NCBI GenBank assembly: GCA_040388605.1
Contig: JAZKBN010000088.1
Span: 1-18,986 of the forward strand
Reading direction: 5' to 3'
Length of the DNA stretch: 18,986 nucleotides
DNA from: JAZKBN01 sp040388605
GTDB taxonomy: Bacteria > Bacteroidota > Bacteroidia > Cytophagales > Flexibacteraceae
Part shown: piece after piece, positions 6,885-14,685 of the stretch
How positions within the stretch are numbered: the stretch's first letter is position 1
How the letters are laid out: the number at the start of each line of letters is the position of its first letter
Notes under the pieces: generated by a model
The model's database searches: none
What the model saw: the letters and a program-made list of their open reading frames with translations, nothing else
What the model was told of the DNA's origin: nothing
Position numbers and translations under genes: made by a program

Positions 6885-8954
6885 GTGAAAAAGCTTTCGT
6901 TTATCCTGCCTGCCCTTTTATTATTAACTGCGGTAACTTTATTGAATGCCTGTAAGCAAACCGAAAAAACAGCTTTTCAGTATCTGCCTGAAAAGCCTAA
7001 TAAGCTTACAACCTTCAGCAAGGCCGATGTGCAGTCTGATACTGCTTCCTTTAATTTGCCCTACGTGGCAAACCGCATGAATGTACTGCTTGAGCCGGGA
7101 ATCAGCATTCCGGAATTTTCGGCTAAATATGGCAAAGAGCTCAGCAATAATGGTATTGAAATTATATATTACGATACTATTGGCGGCCTTGTGAAGCTGG
7201 AGGCCAGGGGCCATAACTATGCCTACCTGCAAAGCCATGTTGCCGAAATAAAGGAGATAAGCCATAAGCAGCGTGAGTTTATTTACGGCAGCCATGTTAT
7301 CGCAACCGATCCGGTATGCGTCAACAAGGCATCGGGTTACCACTTTTATACTACCCATACCTTCAATGCCTGGGATATTACCATGGGCGACAGCAATGTA
7401 ATTGTTGCAGTTATAGAGCGAGGCTTCGATTTAAGCAATGCCGAGTTCAGCGGTAAAATTGTAAAGCCCGGCAATTTCGAAAACGCAGAGGCGGCCGATG
7501 TCGACCACGGCACCCATGTGGCAGGCCTGGCTATAGGCAGGGCCAATAACAAAAACTGCGGTGCGGGCATTGCGCCCGGCTGCTCATTTATGCCGGTTTC
7601 TGTGGGCGACGGTCTTACCTCTTCAAACATTCGCGAGGGCATTTATAGCGCTGTGAATAACAATGCCGATGTTATTAATATGTCTTTGGGTTTTAATTTC
7701 GGTGCCCTGCCGAAGCTTTCAAAAATGCAGTGGGAGGCTGTCAAGCTTGTTTTCGAGCTCGATGCCATTGTGTGGGAACGTGCTTTCGATTATGCGGCCA
7801 AAAGAAATTGCATTATAGTGCAGGCTGCAGGCAACAGCGCCATACCTGCGGCAACAGATCCGATGAAGCGCGGCGTCGAAAGCATCATTGTAGGCGCAGT
7901 AGACAATGAATCAAGGCAATGCGGGTTTTCAAATTATGGTTCGGCGGTAAATATTTGGGCTCCGGGTGCTTCTGTAACAAGCAGCCTGCCTGATAACCTT
8001 TGCGGCGAGCTTACCGGAACCAGCATGGCAAGTCCTATAGTGGCAGGGGCGGTTGCCCTAATAAAATCGGTTAAGCGCAGTGCCGGGCAGGCCGAAATTA
8101 AGAAGGCCCTTGCAGCCACATCAGTAACGGCTGGCGGCAATTATGTAATCAATATTGGTGCGGCGGTTAAAGCCATAAAAGAAAACCAAAACCTGGATTC
8201 TTTAATGGCCATAAAGTATAAAACACAGCCCGCCGATTTAAGCGACAAGGAAGCCGATGAAGACGAAGGCGGCACAGATGCCGATAAGGCAAAAATGCTC
8301 AGCCTTAACGAAAGGATGGTTATGGCACTGGGGCCTAATATGGATAGGGATGACCAGATTAGCAGGATAAGGCAATGTGTTCTTGAAGGGGCAAATGTGA
8401 ACGCCAAGGCAAAGAGCGGTTTTTCGGCCCTGCATTATGCGGCCGGCGCCGGCGATTTTGAATTGTTCAATATGCTGATTAGGAAAGGCGCCAATGTAAA
8501 TGCCGTGAATGAAACCAGGATAATGCCCATTCACTTTGCGGCCTTAACAGATGCCGATGATGCAACCCAAAAGAAAATGTTTGAGATCCTGCTTAAAAAA
8601 GGAGCTGATGTGGATGCCGGTTTTAAAACAGGCATAAGCACACCCCTGTTTTTAATGGCAAGGCTCAACCACCCTCTTTCCATTGATTTCCTGCTTAAAA
8701 AAGGAGCCAGGTTCATGATCCTGGAAAGCGACAGCGGTAATACGTTGCTGCATGAAGCAGTTGTTAAAGGTAATGTGTTCTTTGCCCGCCGCCTTATTGA
8801 AAAAGGTGTGGAAGTAAACGTAAAAAACAACTTCGGACTTACCCCGCTTGATTTAGCCACATCCGGTGAAATGGAAAAAATGTTGGTGTCGAGAGGCGGC
8901 CTTAAGGGTGAAGATGTTAAAAAAGAAGAAGAAAAAACTAAGGAGCCGGAATAG
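6885..8954 (+). CDS. Lipoprotein: subtilisin-like (S8) peptidase domain fused to ankyrin repeats
   Basis: Starts at a GTG codon; residues 1-23 are a lipoprotein signal (LLNAC, lipidated Cys23), so the protein should be anchored in the envelope. Residues about 45-135 look like a fervidolysin-type propeptide, and about 160-430 are a subtilase domain. Catalytic His208 (HGTHVAG), oxyanion Asn317 (AAGNS) and nucleophile Ser380 (GTSMASP) are present, but the position of the catalytic Asp in the usual VAVIDTG motif is Glu178 (VAVIERGFDL, codon GAG at 7416-7418). An acidic linker (DKEADEDEGG) leads to four or five ankyrin repeats (about 495-672; GFSALHYAAGAGD, GNTLLHEAVVKGN, GLTPLDLA) and a charged tail. 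The repeats probably bind a protein partner or substrate. It may be a slow or altered peptidase or a binding pseudoenzyme. It is a single-gene unit, ending at a shared terminator. Confidence 0.9.
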   Translation: MKKLSFILPALLLLTAVTLLNACKQTEKTAFQYLPEKPNKLTTFSKADVQSDTASFNLPYVANRMNVLLEPGISIPEFSAKYGKELSNNGIEIIYYDTIGGLVKLEARGHNYAYLQSHVAEIKEISHKQREFIYGSHVIATDPVCVNKASGYHFYTTHTFNAWDITMGDSNVIVAVIERGFDLSNAEFSGKIVKPGNFENAEAADVDHGTHVAGLAIGRANNKNCGAGIAPGCSFMPVSVGDGLTSSNIREGIYSAVNNNADVINMSLGFNFGALPKLSKMQWEAVKLVFELDAIVWERAFDYAAKRNCIIVQAAGNSAIPAATDPMKRGVESIIVGAVDNESRQCGFSNYGSAVNIWAPGASVTSSLPDNLCGELTGTSMASPIVAGAVALIKSVKRSAGQAEIKKALAATSVTAGGNYVINIGAAVKAIKENQNLDSLMAIKYKTQPADLSDKEADEDEGGTDADKAKMLSLNERMVMALGPNMDRDDQISRIRQCVLEGANVNAKAKSGFSALHYAAGAGDFELFNMLIRKGANVNAVNETRIMPIHFAALTDADDATQKKMFEILLKKGADVDAGFKTGISTPLFLMARLNHPLSIDFLLKKGARFMILESDSGNTLLHEAVVKGNVFFARRLIEKGVEVNVKNNFGLTPLDLATSGEMEKMLVSRGGLKGEDVKKEEEKTKEPE

Positions 8955-9037
8955 GCATTACGGTTTTCAGCATTATTCAGAGACCTGCTTAAGCGGGCTC
9001 CTTTTTTATGAGTATGCCGCTGCCTGCAAGCCCAATA

Positions 9038-9069
9038 AAAAAGCCGCTGAAATGCTTCACCGGCTTTTT
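9038..9069. terminator. Bidirectional intrinsic terminator between convergent genes
   Basis: Two 14-nt arms, AAAAAGCCGCTGAA (9038-9051) and TTCACCGGCTTTTT (9056-9069), pair at 13 of 14 positions around a 4-nt loop. The A-tract on one side and T-tract on the other make it a terminator in both directions. It sits between the plus-strand subtilase-ankyrin gene and the minus-strand DUF1573 gene, which converge here. Confidence 0.8.
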
Positions 9070-9155
9070 CAATATTGTATTTGAAGGATCTGTAAAACGA
9101 TTAGCGCTTATATTTTGAAGGAAGTAAACGCATTGTTCTTCAGCTTAATGTATAA

Positions 9156-9602
9156 TTATTTGGCTGCGGGAGCAGCTTCATCGGCTTTTTTCTCAACCAC
9201 GTTACCTTTAATGGTAAGGGTGTAAACAGCGCCGGCATCGGTGGTAACGGTAACCACTTTGGTGAATTGGCCGGGGTTGGCGGCATTGTAGGTAGCGCCT
9301 ACTTTGTCTGATTTTTTAGGGGCAATAGGCTCCTTGTTCCAGGCAGGAACGGTACAGCCGCAGCCGGCTGCCACGTTTTGCAATACAACAGGCTTGTTGC
9401 TTATGTTCTTGAATTCGAAGTTAGCAGTTGCGGGTATATTGCGGGGAATATCGCCGAAATCGTGGGTTAATTTTTCAAACTTAAGAACTTTGGCCGGATC
9501 GGCGGTTTCTTTGGCCGCAGGTGCAGCTGCAGGAGTTTGTGCAATAGCAGGACTGATTGCGGCAAGGGCCAAAATGCCGAGAATGACAATAGCTTTTTTC
9601 AT
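9156..9602 (-). CDS. Exported DUF1573 protein
   Basis: A signal peptide (MKKAIVILGILALAAISPAIAQ) and an Ala/Pro-rich linker precede a DUF1573 domain: KFEKLTHDFGDIPRNIPA, FEFKNISNKPVVLQN, the hallmark AAGCGCTVPAWNKEPI, then the Ig-like strands GATYNAANPGQFTKVVTV. It ends in an Ala/Lys-rich tail. These proteins are abundant in Bacteroidota envelopes, with an Ig-like (MSP/ASPM-related) fold and no assigned activity. The frame is open further upstream, but Met at 9602 starts the signal peptide and is the only sensible start. The minus-strand promoter box at 9693-9700 and the inverted repeat behind it suggest regulated single-gene transcription. Confidence 0.88.
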   Translation of the reverse strand: MKKAIVILGILALAAISPAIAQTPAAAPAAKETADPAKVLKFEKLTHDFGDIPRNIPATANFEFKNISNKPVVLQNVAAGCGCTVPAWNKEPIAPKKSDKVGATYNAANPGQFTKVVTVTTDAGAVYTLTIKGNVVEKKADEAAPAAK

Positions 9603-9692
9603 TACGTTGTTTATTTGTAGGTTAAAATACAATGGGCAGCTTTGGCAGCTTGGTCGCATTACGCTTGCAGGCGGCTTCCTGTTCCGGTGATA

Positions 9693-9700
9693 CAAACATA
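9693..9700 (-). promoter_or_regulatory. Bacteroidota -7 box (TATGTTTG) for the DUF1573 gene
   Basis: The minus strand reads TATGTTTG, an exact TAnnTTTG match, about 90 nt before the DUF1573 start codon. Transcription would begin near 9689. The inverted-repeat arm at 9723-9738 would lie at about -34 to -49. Confidence 0.45.
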
Positions 9701-9722
9701 CGCCATGTTTTTTTGCAGCGCA

Positions 9723-9794
9723 GTTAATAACTTGTTAATGATATGTTAAACAGGAATACGTGTTTATTAGTCATTTGATTAACAGGTTATTAAC
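9723..9794. repeat. Interrupted inverted repeat, candidate operator
   Basis: Arms GTTAATAACTTGTTAA (9723-9738) and TTAACAGGTTATTAAC (9779-9794) are complementary at 15 of 16 positions with a 40-bp spacer. The spacer contains further GTTAA-type elements (near 9744-9748). There is no T-tract beyond the arms, so it does not look like a terminator for engB; its place behind the DUF1573 promoter box suggests a regulator-binding site. Confidence 0.5.
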
Positions 9795-9858
9795 AGGCCG
9801 TGTTCAATACTTAATATTCTGCATTTACATGCACAGGCAGGTGCCCGTTAACTTGGAA

Positions 9859-10467
9859 CTACCCAAGCGGAACCCACATTTTCTTAGTCTCATCAATAAA
9901 GTTGAGCAGCTCTTCGCGGCCGGTCAGGTCTTCGGCGCTTGTAATTATTTGTTGTGGCAGCTCTTCCCAACTTTCTAAAGCCGATTTTCGCCATGCTGCT
10001 AACAGGGAATTTGTCTTGGTGCGGCTCTGCTTATCTGCCTTGGTAAATACTATTACGAAGGGCAGGCCAATTTCGCCGAGCCATTGCATAAAATCGCGAT
10101 CGGCGCTTTTTAGCTCTATGCGGCTGTCGATGAGCAGCATAATGCACATCAGGTTGGGACGGGTGCGCAGGTATTCCTGGCTGGTGGCCAGCCATTTATC
10201 GCGGTTGTCGCGCCCTGTTTTTGCGAAACCGTAACCGGGTAAATCTACCAGGTACCAGTCATCGTTAATGAGGAAGTGGTTTATAACCTGCGTTTTACCG
10301 GGTGTGCTGCTTGTTTTTGCCAGCCCGTCGCGCTTTACGAGCATATTTATCAGGCTTGACTTGCCTACGTTACTGCGGCCAATAAAGGCAAATTCAGGTT
10401 TATCAGGCGCGGGGCAGCGGCTTGGGTCGGTGTTGCTGATAATAAAACGTGCATCGCGGATAATCAT
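9859..10467 (-). CDS. engB: YihA/EngB (YsxC) ribosome-biogenesis GTPase
   Basis: A TrmE-Era-like GTPase needed for assembly of the 50S ribosomal subunit. All G motifs are visible: G1 GRSNVGKS (30-37), G2 around TPGKT (55-59), G3 DLPGYG (75-80), G4 TKAD (142-145) and G5 SAED (177-180). The length (202 aa) and the FIGRSNVGKSSLIN block are typical of EngB rather than Era or Der. It is transcribed on the minus strand, separated from DUF1573 by 256 bp. No clear consensus promoter was seen in front of it. Confidence 0.96.
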   Translation of the reverse strand: MIIRDARFIISNTDPSRCPAPDKPEFAFIGRSNVGKSSLINMLVKRDGLAKTSSTPGKTQVINHFLINDDWYLVDLPGYGFAKTGRDNRDKWLATSQEYLRTRPNLMCIMLLIDSRIELKSADRDFMQWLGEIGLPFVIVFTKADKQSRTKTNSLLAAWRKSALESWEELPQQIITSAEDLTGREELLNFIDETKKMWVPLG

Positions 10468-10619
10468 GGGGTAGCTGTTTTTAATGGATATTCTGTAATT
10501 TCGGGCCCTGCTTTATTGTTCACAGTCATTCGGCGGCGCTTACAGCCTCCTGAATGCGTGCAACAATCTCTTTTTAAATTTCAACCCTTTGCCGCCCGAA
10601 ACCTGGCAAAGAATACATT

Positions 10620-10641
10620 CAAAGGCGTATTAGCGCCTTTG
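10620..10641. repeat. Perfect 8-bp inverted repeat before the OmpA-type gene
   Basis: CAAAGGCG (10620-10627) and CGCCTTTG (10634-10641) pair perfectly around a 6-nt loop (TATTAG). There is no T-tract, so it is not a standard terminator. The right arm CGCCTTTG resembles the TTTG half of a Bacteroidota -7 box but lacks the TA. It could be an operator or an RNA hairpin; the role is unknown. Confidence 0.4.
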
Positions 10642-10820
10642 CGCAAATGCCTTATACCGGCCGGAATCAGGCCGGATTAAACCGGGTTCGGTTTATAATC
10701 GGCGCAGGGGTTGCGGCTTATACAAATATGCATAACAAGGGTACAGTCAGTTTATCGGCAAAAGGGCAGGGCAATAGTATTGCTTTGCAGGCCGGGCTGT
10801 ATTCCGACACGTGGTTGCTT

Positions 10821-13058
10821 ATGCTGTATTCGCAATTCGGCTGCAAGTTAAGCCCCTTTTATGGCTTTTTACGGCACTTTTTGAAGCCAATAGTTTTCAT
10901 GCTTGCCTGTCTTTTGCTTATAGGTCTGCAACCGGGCATGGCCCAGGGGCAGGATGAGGCCCATAACCTCAAAGGCGATAAGTACTATAAGGCCGGCGAA
11001 ACAGGTTCGGCTTTGGCACAGTACCAGGCAGCATTGGGCATTAACCCGAATAACCTGAAGGCCAATTATATGGCGGGGCTCTGCTACCTGCAGGCCAGTC
11101 CCCGCGAAAGGGCCCTGAACTATTTTCAGCAGGCTTATGACATAGACCCGAATTATACCGTCTTCGGCCTCAATATGCCATCAAGCCTCTTGCCTGAGCT
11201 CATGTACCTCTGCGGCTATGCCTACCAGCTTGCCGAAAACATGCCACAGGCCGAAGATTATTACCGTTTCCTGAAAAAGGAAATCCTGCGCAAACCCACC
11301 GAGGACCCTGCCGAGATTGACCGCCGAAACCGCAAATTGGCCCTTATAGATCGCCGCATGTATGAATGCGCCATTGCCCGCGAGCTGATGGCAGCCCCTG
11401 TTGAGGTAAAAAAGCTTTGCCCCGACAGCCTCAACAGCCGAAGCAGTGATTTGGCCCCGGTTTACAGCCCGGCCAACCGGGTGCTTTATTTTACTTCCCG
11501 CAGGCAGCCCTTTGCAGAGCATGTTGCTGAAAATGCCCCTGAAAATAAAGCCGAAGCTAAAGCCAATACCAAGCCTGAAAACCGCCCTGTAAAAACCTCG
11601 CTCGATATTTATGCTGCCGGCCTGAAAACGGATACATCGCTGTACGGGCCTGAATCTGTGGAAGAGCTGAATACCGACCAGGATGAAACCTGCCTCAGCA
11701 TAAGCGCCGATGGCGAGACCATGCTCATTCTTAAGCCTGAAAACGGCGGCGATATTTACGTTTCGCACCTCAAAAACAAGGAATGGAGCAGGCCTAAGGC
11801 GCTATCAGAGATCAACAGCAGGTACCATGAAAGCGGGGCGTCGTTCTCTCCTGATGGCAAAACCATGTATATCAGCAGCAACCGCCCCGGCGGACAGGGC
11901 GGGCAGGACATTTGGCAAAGCAGCCTGTTGGGCCCCGACCGTTGGAGCCTGCCAAAAAATATGGGCCTGCGCATTAATACCCCTTATGACGAAGATTGCC
12001 CGGCAACAACCCGCAACGGCAAGGGCCTCTTTTTCAGCTCAATGGGCCATAGGGGCATGGGCGGTTATGATATTTTTCGCACAGATTTTATGCCCGACAG
12101 CCTCAGCTGGACATTGCCGGCCAATATGAGCTACCCGCTGAATACAACAGATCATGATCTCTGGTTCAGCCCCGGGCCTGATTCTTTGTCGGCTTGGTAC
12201 AGCGCGGTTAAGGAGGGCTGCGCCGGTGCGCAGGATATTTACCTGCTTATTTTCCCCGGTGGCGCCCGTGCATTCAGCACCGTGCAGGACAGTGCCGCAA
12301 GGGCAGGCATGGCCTCAGCCCGCATGAAACAGCGCCTGACTGAAATTAATAACAGCCTTGCTGTTCACCACGAAACATCTGAAGAAGATGTGATTCACCA
12401 GGAAACACGCAAAACCGGGCCGGTAACCATATCTATCAGCGTAACCGAGGCCGGCTCAGGTAAGCTGCTGCCGGCGATGCTTAGCTTTACCAACCGTAAA
12501 ACCGGTAAAAAATTCCCTGCCAAACGCATTGCCGAAGGTACTTACCAAGGCATTTTTTCGTTCGCTAAGAAAACCGATATGCTGCTTAGCGTAAGTGCCG
12601 ACGGCTATAACTTCCGCAACATTGCCATAAACCTGCCCGGCACAACCGAAAGGGCTGAAAAGGAGATAGAACGAACTGTTGAACTCGAACCCATTGCCCT
12701 CAATCGCCGCCTGATGCTGCGCAATGTGTATTTCGATTTGGCGAGCGCAAAGCTTAAGCCGGAATCTGAACCGGAGCTTGAAATACTGCTTAATTTCTTA
12801 CAGGCTAACACGGGCATAATTATGGAAATTGCCGGGCACAGCGATATAAGCGGCAATGTCCTCCGTAACCTTGAGCTGAGCAGGCAGCGTGCGGCTTCGG
12901 TGGTGGCATGGCTGAATGCAAGGGGCATAGAGCCCGGCAGGCTCAGGCCAAAGGGCTATGGCCAAACCCGCCCGCTTGCCAGTAACGATGATGAGGCCGA
13001 AGGCCGTGAGCTGAATCGCCGAACCGAATTCGTAATATTGGGCAGGCATGCAAAATAG
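10821..13058 (+). CDS. OmpA-family protein with TPR, PD40 beta-propeller and regulatory-like domain (PorE-like architecture)
   Basis: With the start chosen here (745 aa), residues 1 to about 42 include a hydrophobic signal segment (FMLACLLLIGLQPGMAQ). Then come TPR units (about 45-112), a PD40/WD40-like propeller (about 205-500, with SFSPDGKTMYISSNRPGG), a carboxypeptidase-regulatory-like domain (about 533-607) and a C-terminal OmpA peptidoglycan-binding domain (about 630-745) with NVYFDLASAKL, AGHSDISG and ELNRRTEF carrying the diaminopimelate-binding Asp and Arg. This is the same domain order as PorE of the type IX secretion system and related envelope anchors. Unlike PorE there is no lipobox after the signal. 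The frame is open back to an ATG at 10647, which would add 58 residues without recognisable features; an ATG at 10899 is also possible. Confidence 0.85.
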   Translation: MLYSQFGCKLSPFYGFLRHFLKPIVFMLACLLLIGLQPGMAQGQDEAHNLKGDKYYKAGETGSALAQYQAALGINPNNLKANYMAGLCYLQASPRERALNYFQQAYDIDPNYTVFGLNMPSSLLPELMYLCGYAYQLAENMPQAEDYYRFLKKEILRKPTEDPAEIDRRNRKLALIDRRMYECAIARELMAAPVEVKKLCPDSLNSRSSDLAPVYSPANRVLYFTSRRQPFAEHVAENAPENKAEAKANTKPENRPVKTSLDIYAAGLKTDTSLYGPESVEELNTDQDETCLSISADGETMLILKPENGGDIYVSHLKNKEWSRPKALSEINSRYHESGASFSPDGKTMYISSNRPGGQGGQDIWQSSLLGPDRWSLPKNMGLRINTPYDEDCPATTRNGKGLFFSSMGHRGMGGYDIFRTDFMPDSLSWTLPANMSYPLNTTDHDLWFSPGPDSLSAWYSAVKEGCAGAQDIYLLIFPGGARAFSTVQDSAARAGMASARMKQRLTEINNSLAVHHETSEEDVIHQETRKTGPVTISISVTEAGSGKLLPAMLSFTNRKTGKKFPAKRIAEGTYQGIFSFAKKTDMLLSVSADGYNFRNIAINLPGTTERAEKEIERTVELEPIALNRRLMLRNVYFDLASAKLKPESEPELEILLNFLQANTGIIMEIAGHSDISGNVLRNLELSRQRAASVVAWLNARGIEPGRLRPKGYGQTRPLASNDDEAEGRELNRRTEFVILGRHAK

Positions 13059-13121
13059 TAAAGCAATGTGCGCTGAGGCGCTCTGTCCACTGCCCAACCT
13101 GAACTCTGACAGCTAAATTAT

Positions 13122-13129
13122 TATATTTG
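13122..13129 (+). promoter_or_regulatory. Bacteroidota -7 box (TATATTTG) for the 189-aa exported protein
   Basis: An exact TAnnTTTG match (TATATTTG) 16 nt before the ATG at 13146, predicting a leader of roughly 10-13 nt. It lies in the 87-bp gap after the OmpA-type gene, so the downstream gene is likely transcribed on its own. Confidence 0.5.
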
Positions 13130-13145
13130 CCCTGAATACCTGACT

Positions 13146-13715
13146 ATGACAAGGCAACCTGCTTTCTGCACCTATATACTTTTACCTGCATTCCTCTTCC
13201 TGCTCGGCTCCTTTATTTCTGCCGATAAGCTGGTGCGCCGCCCCATGGGCGACCGGGCTACCATGTTGATTCCTGAAAGCTTTACGCTCATGAGCGATGA
13301 TGAAATGGCCCTTAAATTCCCGTCGAGCCGGAAACCGGTATGTATTTATACCAATCCCGCCAAAACTGTAGATATATCGCTTAACGTAAACATTACCCCC
13401 TGGGGCGATGACGATTTGCAAATACTTGCCGATTTTCAGAAATCGAACATTAAGCAGATGTACAACAAGGTAACTTTTACCAAGGAGGAAGTTACCAAAA
13501 TTAACAAGCGCAAATTTGCCGTTTTTGAATTCACCAGCCAAAGCGAGGAGCCCGGAAGCGGTAAGCCGGTAATTCGTAAATACACGTATATTGAATACAC
13601 AGTAATGAAGGGCAAGGTTATGGTTATTCACCTGGATGCCCCTGCCGGCGAAGCGCCCCTATGGCGCGAAACCGCCAAAAAAATCATGAATTCGGTGAAG
13701 ATTACAGGGGCCTGA
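13146..13715 (+). CDS. Exported hypothetical protein, possibly PsbP/DcrB-like fold
   Basis: A signal peptide (about residues 1-26, hydrophobic core YILLPAFLFLLGSFISA) precedes a single domain of about 160 residues. It begins GDRATMLIPESFTLMSDDEM, continues with KFPSSRKPVCIYTNPAKTVD, has alternating strands and ends with a helix (WRETAKKIMNSVKI). The pattern of a short amphipathic peptide, a polarity-alternating sheet and a final helix reminds me of PsbP/DcrB/Mog1-like proteins, but this is a weak structural guess. No catalytic motif is visible. The gene converges on the HMGR-like gene with 12 bp between stops. Confidence 0.75.
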   Translation: MTRQPAFCTYILLPAFLFLLGSFISADKLVRRPMGDRATMLIPESFTLMSDDEMALKFPSSRKPVCIYTNPAKTVDISLNVNITPWGDDDLQILADFQKSNIKQMYNKVTFTKEEVTKINKRKFAVFEFTSQSEEPGSGKPVIRKYTYIEYTVMKGKVMVIHLDAPAGEAPLWRETAKKIMNSVKITGA

Positions 13716-13727
13716 GCTTGGTTGGGC

Positions 13728-14588
13728 TTATTTTTTCCTGCCCAGTTTCCTGTGTGCCCTTGCGAAATGTCCGGCTGCAATGGCGGCCATTATGCTCAGC
13801 TCGCCGGCAAGCAGCAGGGCGGTAGCCATTCGGGCGGCATGTTCCGGCTCATGGCTGTTAAGGCCGGCTATGCAGCGGCACTCAAACACGGTATCGTGCA
13901 GTTTTTTTTCGGGCTGAAAATCTATTTGCAGCGCAGGCAGCTGAACGCATGCCCTTAAATCATTCCCTTCTTCCCTCAAAATAACAATGCCCTCGGCCGA
14001 TTGCGGAATATGAGCCGGGTTAATGCCGCATGCAAGGGAAAAAGCAGTGAGTCCGTTTGCGAAGTGGCCGTTAGCGCCCTTGCTTGCGGTGCTCATAATG
14101 CCCATGCAGGCGGCTGTCCAGTATTTGTACATGGCAGCAGGGCTGCTTTGCAAAACCTGTGAAACCACATCTTGTGGTATTAAGGCCGAAGCGGAGGTTT
14201 CAAAGTAATCACCCTTTTTCTCAACAGATATTTCTAAGGTTTTTGCCTGCATTAAAGCCCTTGCACCTCGGTGGTAGCTGGCCGTTAAAGCGCCTTCGGT
14301 AGTGGCAAGGGGCACATAGCAGGGTTCATGTTCGCCACCCAGCGGCAAGGGACCGCAAATGCCGGCCGGCAGCGCAAAAGTACCGGCCGAAATAACCCCG
14401 GGGTAACCGGGAGCCTCGGATGTGTTTTCAGCAGTACCGGCAGGTTCGGAGCTGCGCAGGCCGTTCATTACAAGGCCTGAATGGCTTTCTAAAAAATCAA
14501 GCCGCAGGCCGGCAGCCTCGGGATGCATAAGCTGCCTGTGCGGGAAGGCCGGGTGCCTTAAGGAAATATGTGTTTTTAAATCAGGCAA
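13728..14588 (-). CDS. HMG-CoA reductase homologue lacking the NADPH-binding small domain
   Basis: The protein (286 aa; catalytic part of class I HMGR is about 400) keeps large-domain blocks: AGICGPLPLGG (75-85), PLATTEGALTASYHRGARAL (93-112), ANGLTAFSLACG (177-188) and AGELSIMAAIAAGHFARAHR (261-280). Between RGARAL and the ALIPQDVVSQVL block (135-146) about 20 residues replace the roughly 120-residue small domain, so GDAMGMN and the catalytic Lys of DKKPAAINW are absent. The catalytic Asp of GQDAAQN is Asn190 and the GTVGGGT loop is missing; Glu98 and His274 remain. The ENVIG dimer motif is interrupted after Glu54-Asn55. The start is TTG at 14588, the first possible start after an in-frame stop; Met21 is an alternative. 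It is unlikely to make mevalonate; it may bind a CoA thioester or have another reaction. The frame is intact, so it is not simple decay. Confidence 0.8.
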   Translation of the reverse strand: MPDLKTHISLRHPAFPHRQLMHPEAAGLRLDFLESHSGLVMNGLRSSEPAGTAENTSEAPGYPGVISAGTFALPAGICGPLPLGGEHEPCYVPLATTEGALTASYHRGARALMQAKTLEISVEKKGDYFETSASALIPQDVVSQVLQSSPAAMYKYWTAACMGIMSTASKGANGHFANGLTAFSLACGINPAHIPQSAEGIVILREEGNDLRACVQLPALQIDFQPEKKLHDTVFECRCIAGLNSHEPEHAARMATALLLAGELSIMAAIAAGHFARAHRKLGRKK

Positions 14589-14685
14589 TGGCGGCTAATG
14601 CTTTTTGAGACTGCAAAGCTTGGCATTTTTCCGGAGCATGGTGCCTGATTTTTTTATATTAGCTTTTTGTGACCAACCAAATCAT

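Noticed and set aside
8940..9003. AAGGAGCC / GGCTCCTT arms followed by T residues after the subtilase-ankyrin gene
   Set aside because: The arms are 48 nt apart and the left arm is inside the coding end; the hairpin at 9038-9069 is a much better terminator.
11181..11768. A 195-codon frame on the minus strand
   Set aside because: It lies antisense inside the TPR/PD40/OmpA gene, has no recognisable domain and is a shadow of that gene's codon pattern.
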